Below, in pieces: positions 62,945 to 64,000 of a stretch of DNA of 64,000 nucleotides. Source of the DNA: Locusta migratoria (taxonomy: Eukaryota > Arthropoda > Insecta > Orthoptera > Acrididae); contig CM048751.1 of assembly GCA_026315105.1 (NCBI GenBank), positions 339,000,649 through 339,064,648 of the forward strand, in the 5' to 3' direction. A program made the position numbers and the translations under genes. The notes beneath the pieces were generated by a model. That model did not search any database, had not been told where the DNA came from, and was given only the letters and a program-made list of their open reading frames with translations. Positions within the stretch are counted from its first letter, which is position 1; each line of letters begins with the position of its first letter.

Positions 62945-63320
62945 TTTAGCCACGTCCTTCTGTTCATGACCATCCTCTTCAATTCTTCATACGATTTTAG
63001 GCAAATTTCTTGTTTCATGTTGTTAGAATAAGTTTCTCTTGGTCTGCGTCTTGGTCTTTTCCCTAAAAATTTTCCTTCAAATATATTCTTTAAAAACTGG
63101 ATGTCTCAATTTATGTTCTATCAGGTTTTCTTTCCTTTTTGATATATACTTTATCAGCTTTCTGCTTCTATTCACTTCTGTTAATATCTGCTCATTCCTA
63201 TCCGCCAGCTTGTTTTCGTCAGCCTTTCTCCAACTCCACGTGACCATTCCCTGGAGTGTCTTTCTCTCAGCCTTTCTGATAGTTCATGCTTTAATTCGTA
63301 TGTTAAAAACCTCCAACGAA
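62945..63320 (-). pseudogene. RTE-like LINE C-terminal end
   Basis: Minus strand: TLQGMVTWSWRKADENKLAD, NEQILTEVNRSRKLIKYISK, RKENLIEHKLRHPVFKEYI. This matches the post-RT segment (W.WRK...DK....NE..L..V...R.L...I..R...I.H.LRH......I) of RTE-like LINEs. Stops follow in the KxRGRPR-equivalent region. Confidence 0.6.
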
Positions 63321-63329
63321 ATTTTTAGC

Positions 63330-64000
63330 AATTTTTTTCCTGGTTTCTAGGCTTATATAGTTGTCTGTAAGTAAATTCCTTTTATATTGGAAAGCCTGCT
63401 TTATTGATCTAATGTTAAAATATTTTGTTGGCTCCCTATTACTCAAGGACAAATGGCCATCACCATGCTGAAGAAAATTAGAACTTGCAAGAAAAACTTT
63501 AAATGTTTATTTTTCTTCACTTGCTATTACAGAGTGAAACGATCGCAAATTAAACTAATACTTGTTCTAAAAAAACCTCTGTCAAACATTCAAGTGTGAA
63601 TTGTGAAATGCATAGTAATCATGTATATGCAGATACAGACAGGACAGACTAAACGTCGTTTGAATAATGACGAAACTTATCGGATGAGTAAATCGGAGGA
63701 AGACGTGACTAGGGATAACGCTTTAATGTATTTTATTGATCACGGTGGGATCCGGCAGTGTAGACCCTATTAGACACCACAAAAGGCGAATGACCGCACG
63801 AGGAAACGAGAGCATTCACCGGGGTTCTGCAAAGCTGTGAACGTGCCCGTGGGAACAGTGCGCAACGGCTTGAGAAAGCACTTAACATTTTGTGGAAAAC
63901 AGGCCATTTGTTCTGTTCTCAAGGTTTTATCATTTGTCCTCTTCCCCATACTCATTTTATAGCACACACATTCGACTCGTGTATGGTGCATGTTTTCTAG
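63330..64000. other. No recognised feature
   Basis: AT-rich to mixed sequence with short frames only. Confidence 0.5.

Overview
This window looks like nuclear DNA from a large, repeat-dense insect genome. The best match is an orthopteran, probably a Schistocerca-like grasshopper (inference). The reasons are about a dozen copies of a class-II-tRNA-headed SINE with a shared body, Tc1, mariner and pogo-type transposons, RTE/Jockey-like LINEs, a Penelope-like element, a Helitron, long (TA)n tracts and no dense coding. No bacterial operon, CRISPR array or rRNA gene was seen. Nearly every recognisable reading frame is a broken transposable-element gene.

Layout. 1-1440 is a ~148-bp tandem array. 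1690-1914 is an LTR-like fragment. 3600-5175 is a Penelope-like element with inverted flanking arms, and 5985-6490 is a second Penelope remnant. 6640-7960 holds a possible LTR and a Ty3/gypsy reverse transcriptase scrap. 9660-10890 holds two SINE types and a Tc1 C-terminus. 11440-13740 is a minus-strand LINE. 14000-16248 is a Helitron complex. 16560-17480 is a LINE split by a solo LTR. 19310-19790 is a Tc1 N-terminus. 22280-23940 is an RTE-like LINE. 25102-25791 is a mariner-derived foldback. 26671-27672 is a TIR element whose ORF is interrupted by a SINE.

The one strong host-gene signal is at 29600-30020. A GC-rich island carries a TATAAG box, a well-spaced initiator, a short leader, an ATG in strong context, ten codons and a consensus 5' splice site. 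It would be exon 1 of a plus-strand gene whose first intron fills much of the rest of the window. A 5'-truncated LINE with 9-bp target duplications (28656-29591) sits directly upstream and splits the island.

The right half is layered. It has inverted and tandem SINE pairs, Tc1 family copies (one chimeric), a pogo derivative that lost its DDE core, a LINE bounded by a 39-bp duplication, a second LINE pierced by a SINE, a second solo LTR, three copies of one long-TIR transposon family, several large palindromic elements, an RNase H-bearing LINE split by one of them, and a nested tRNA-like palindrome at 58527-58873. All ages, names and clades are sequence-reading judgements without database support.
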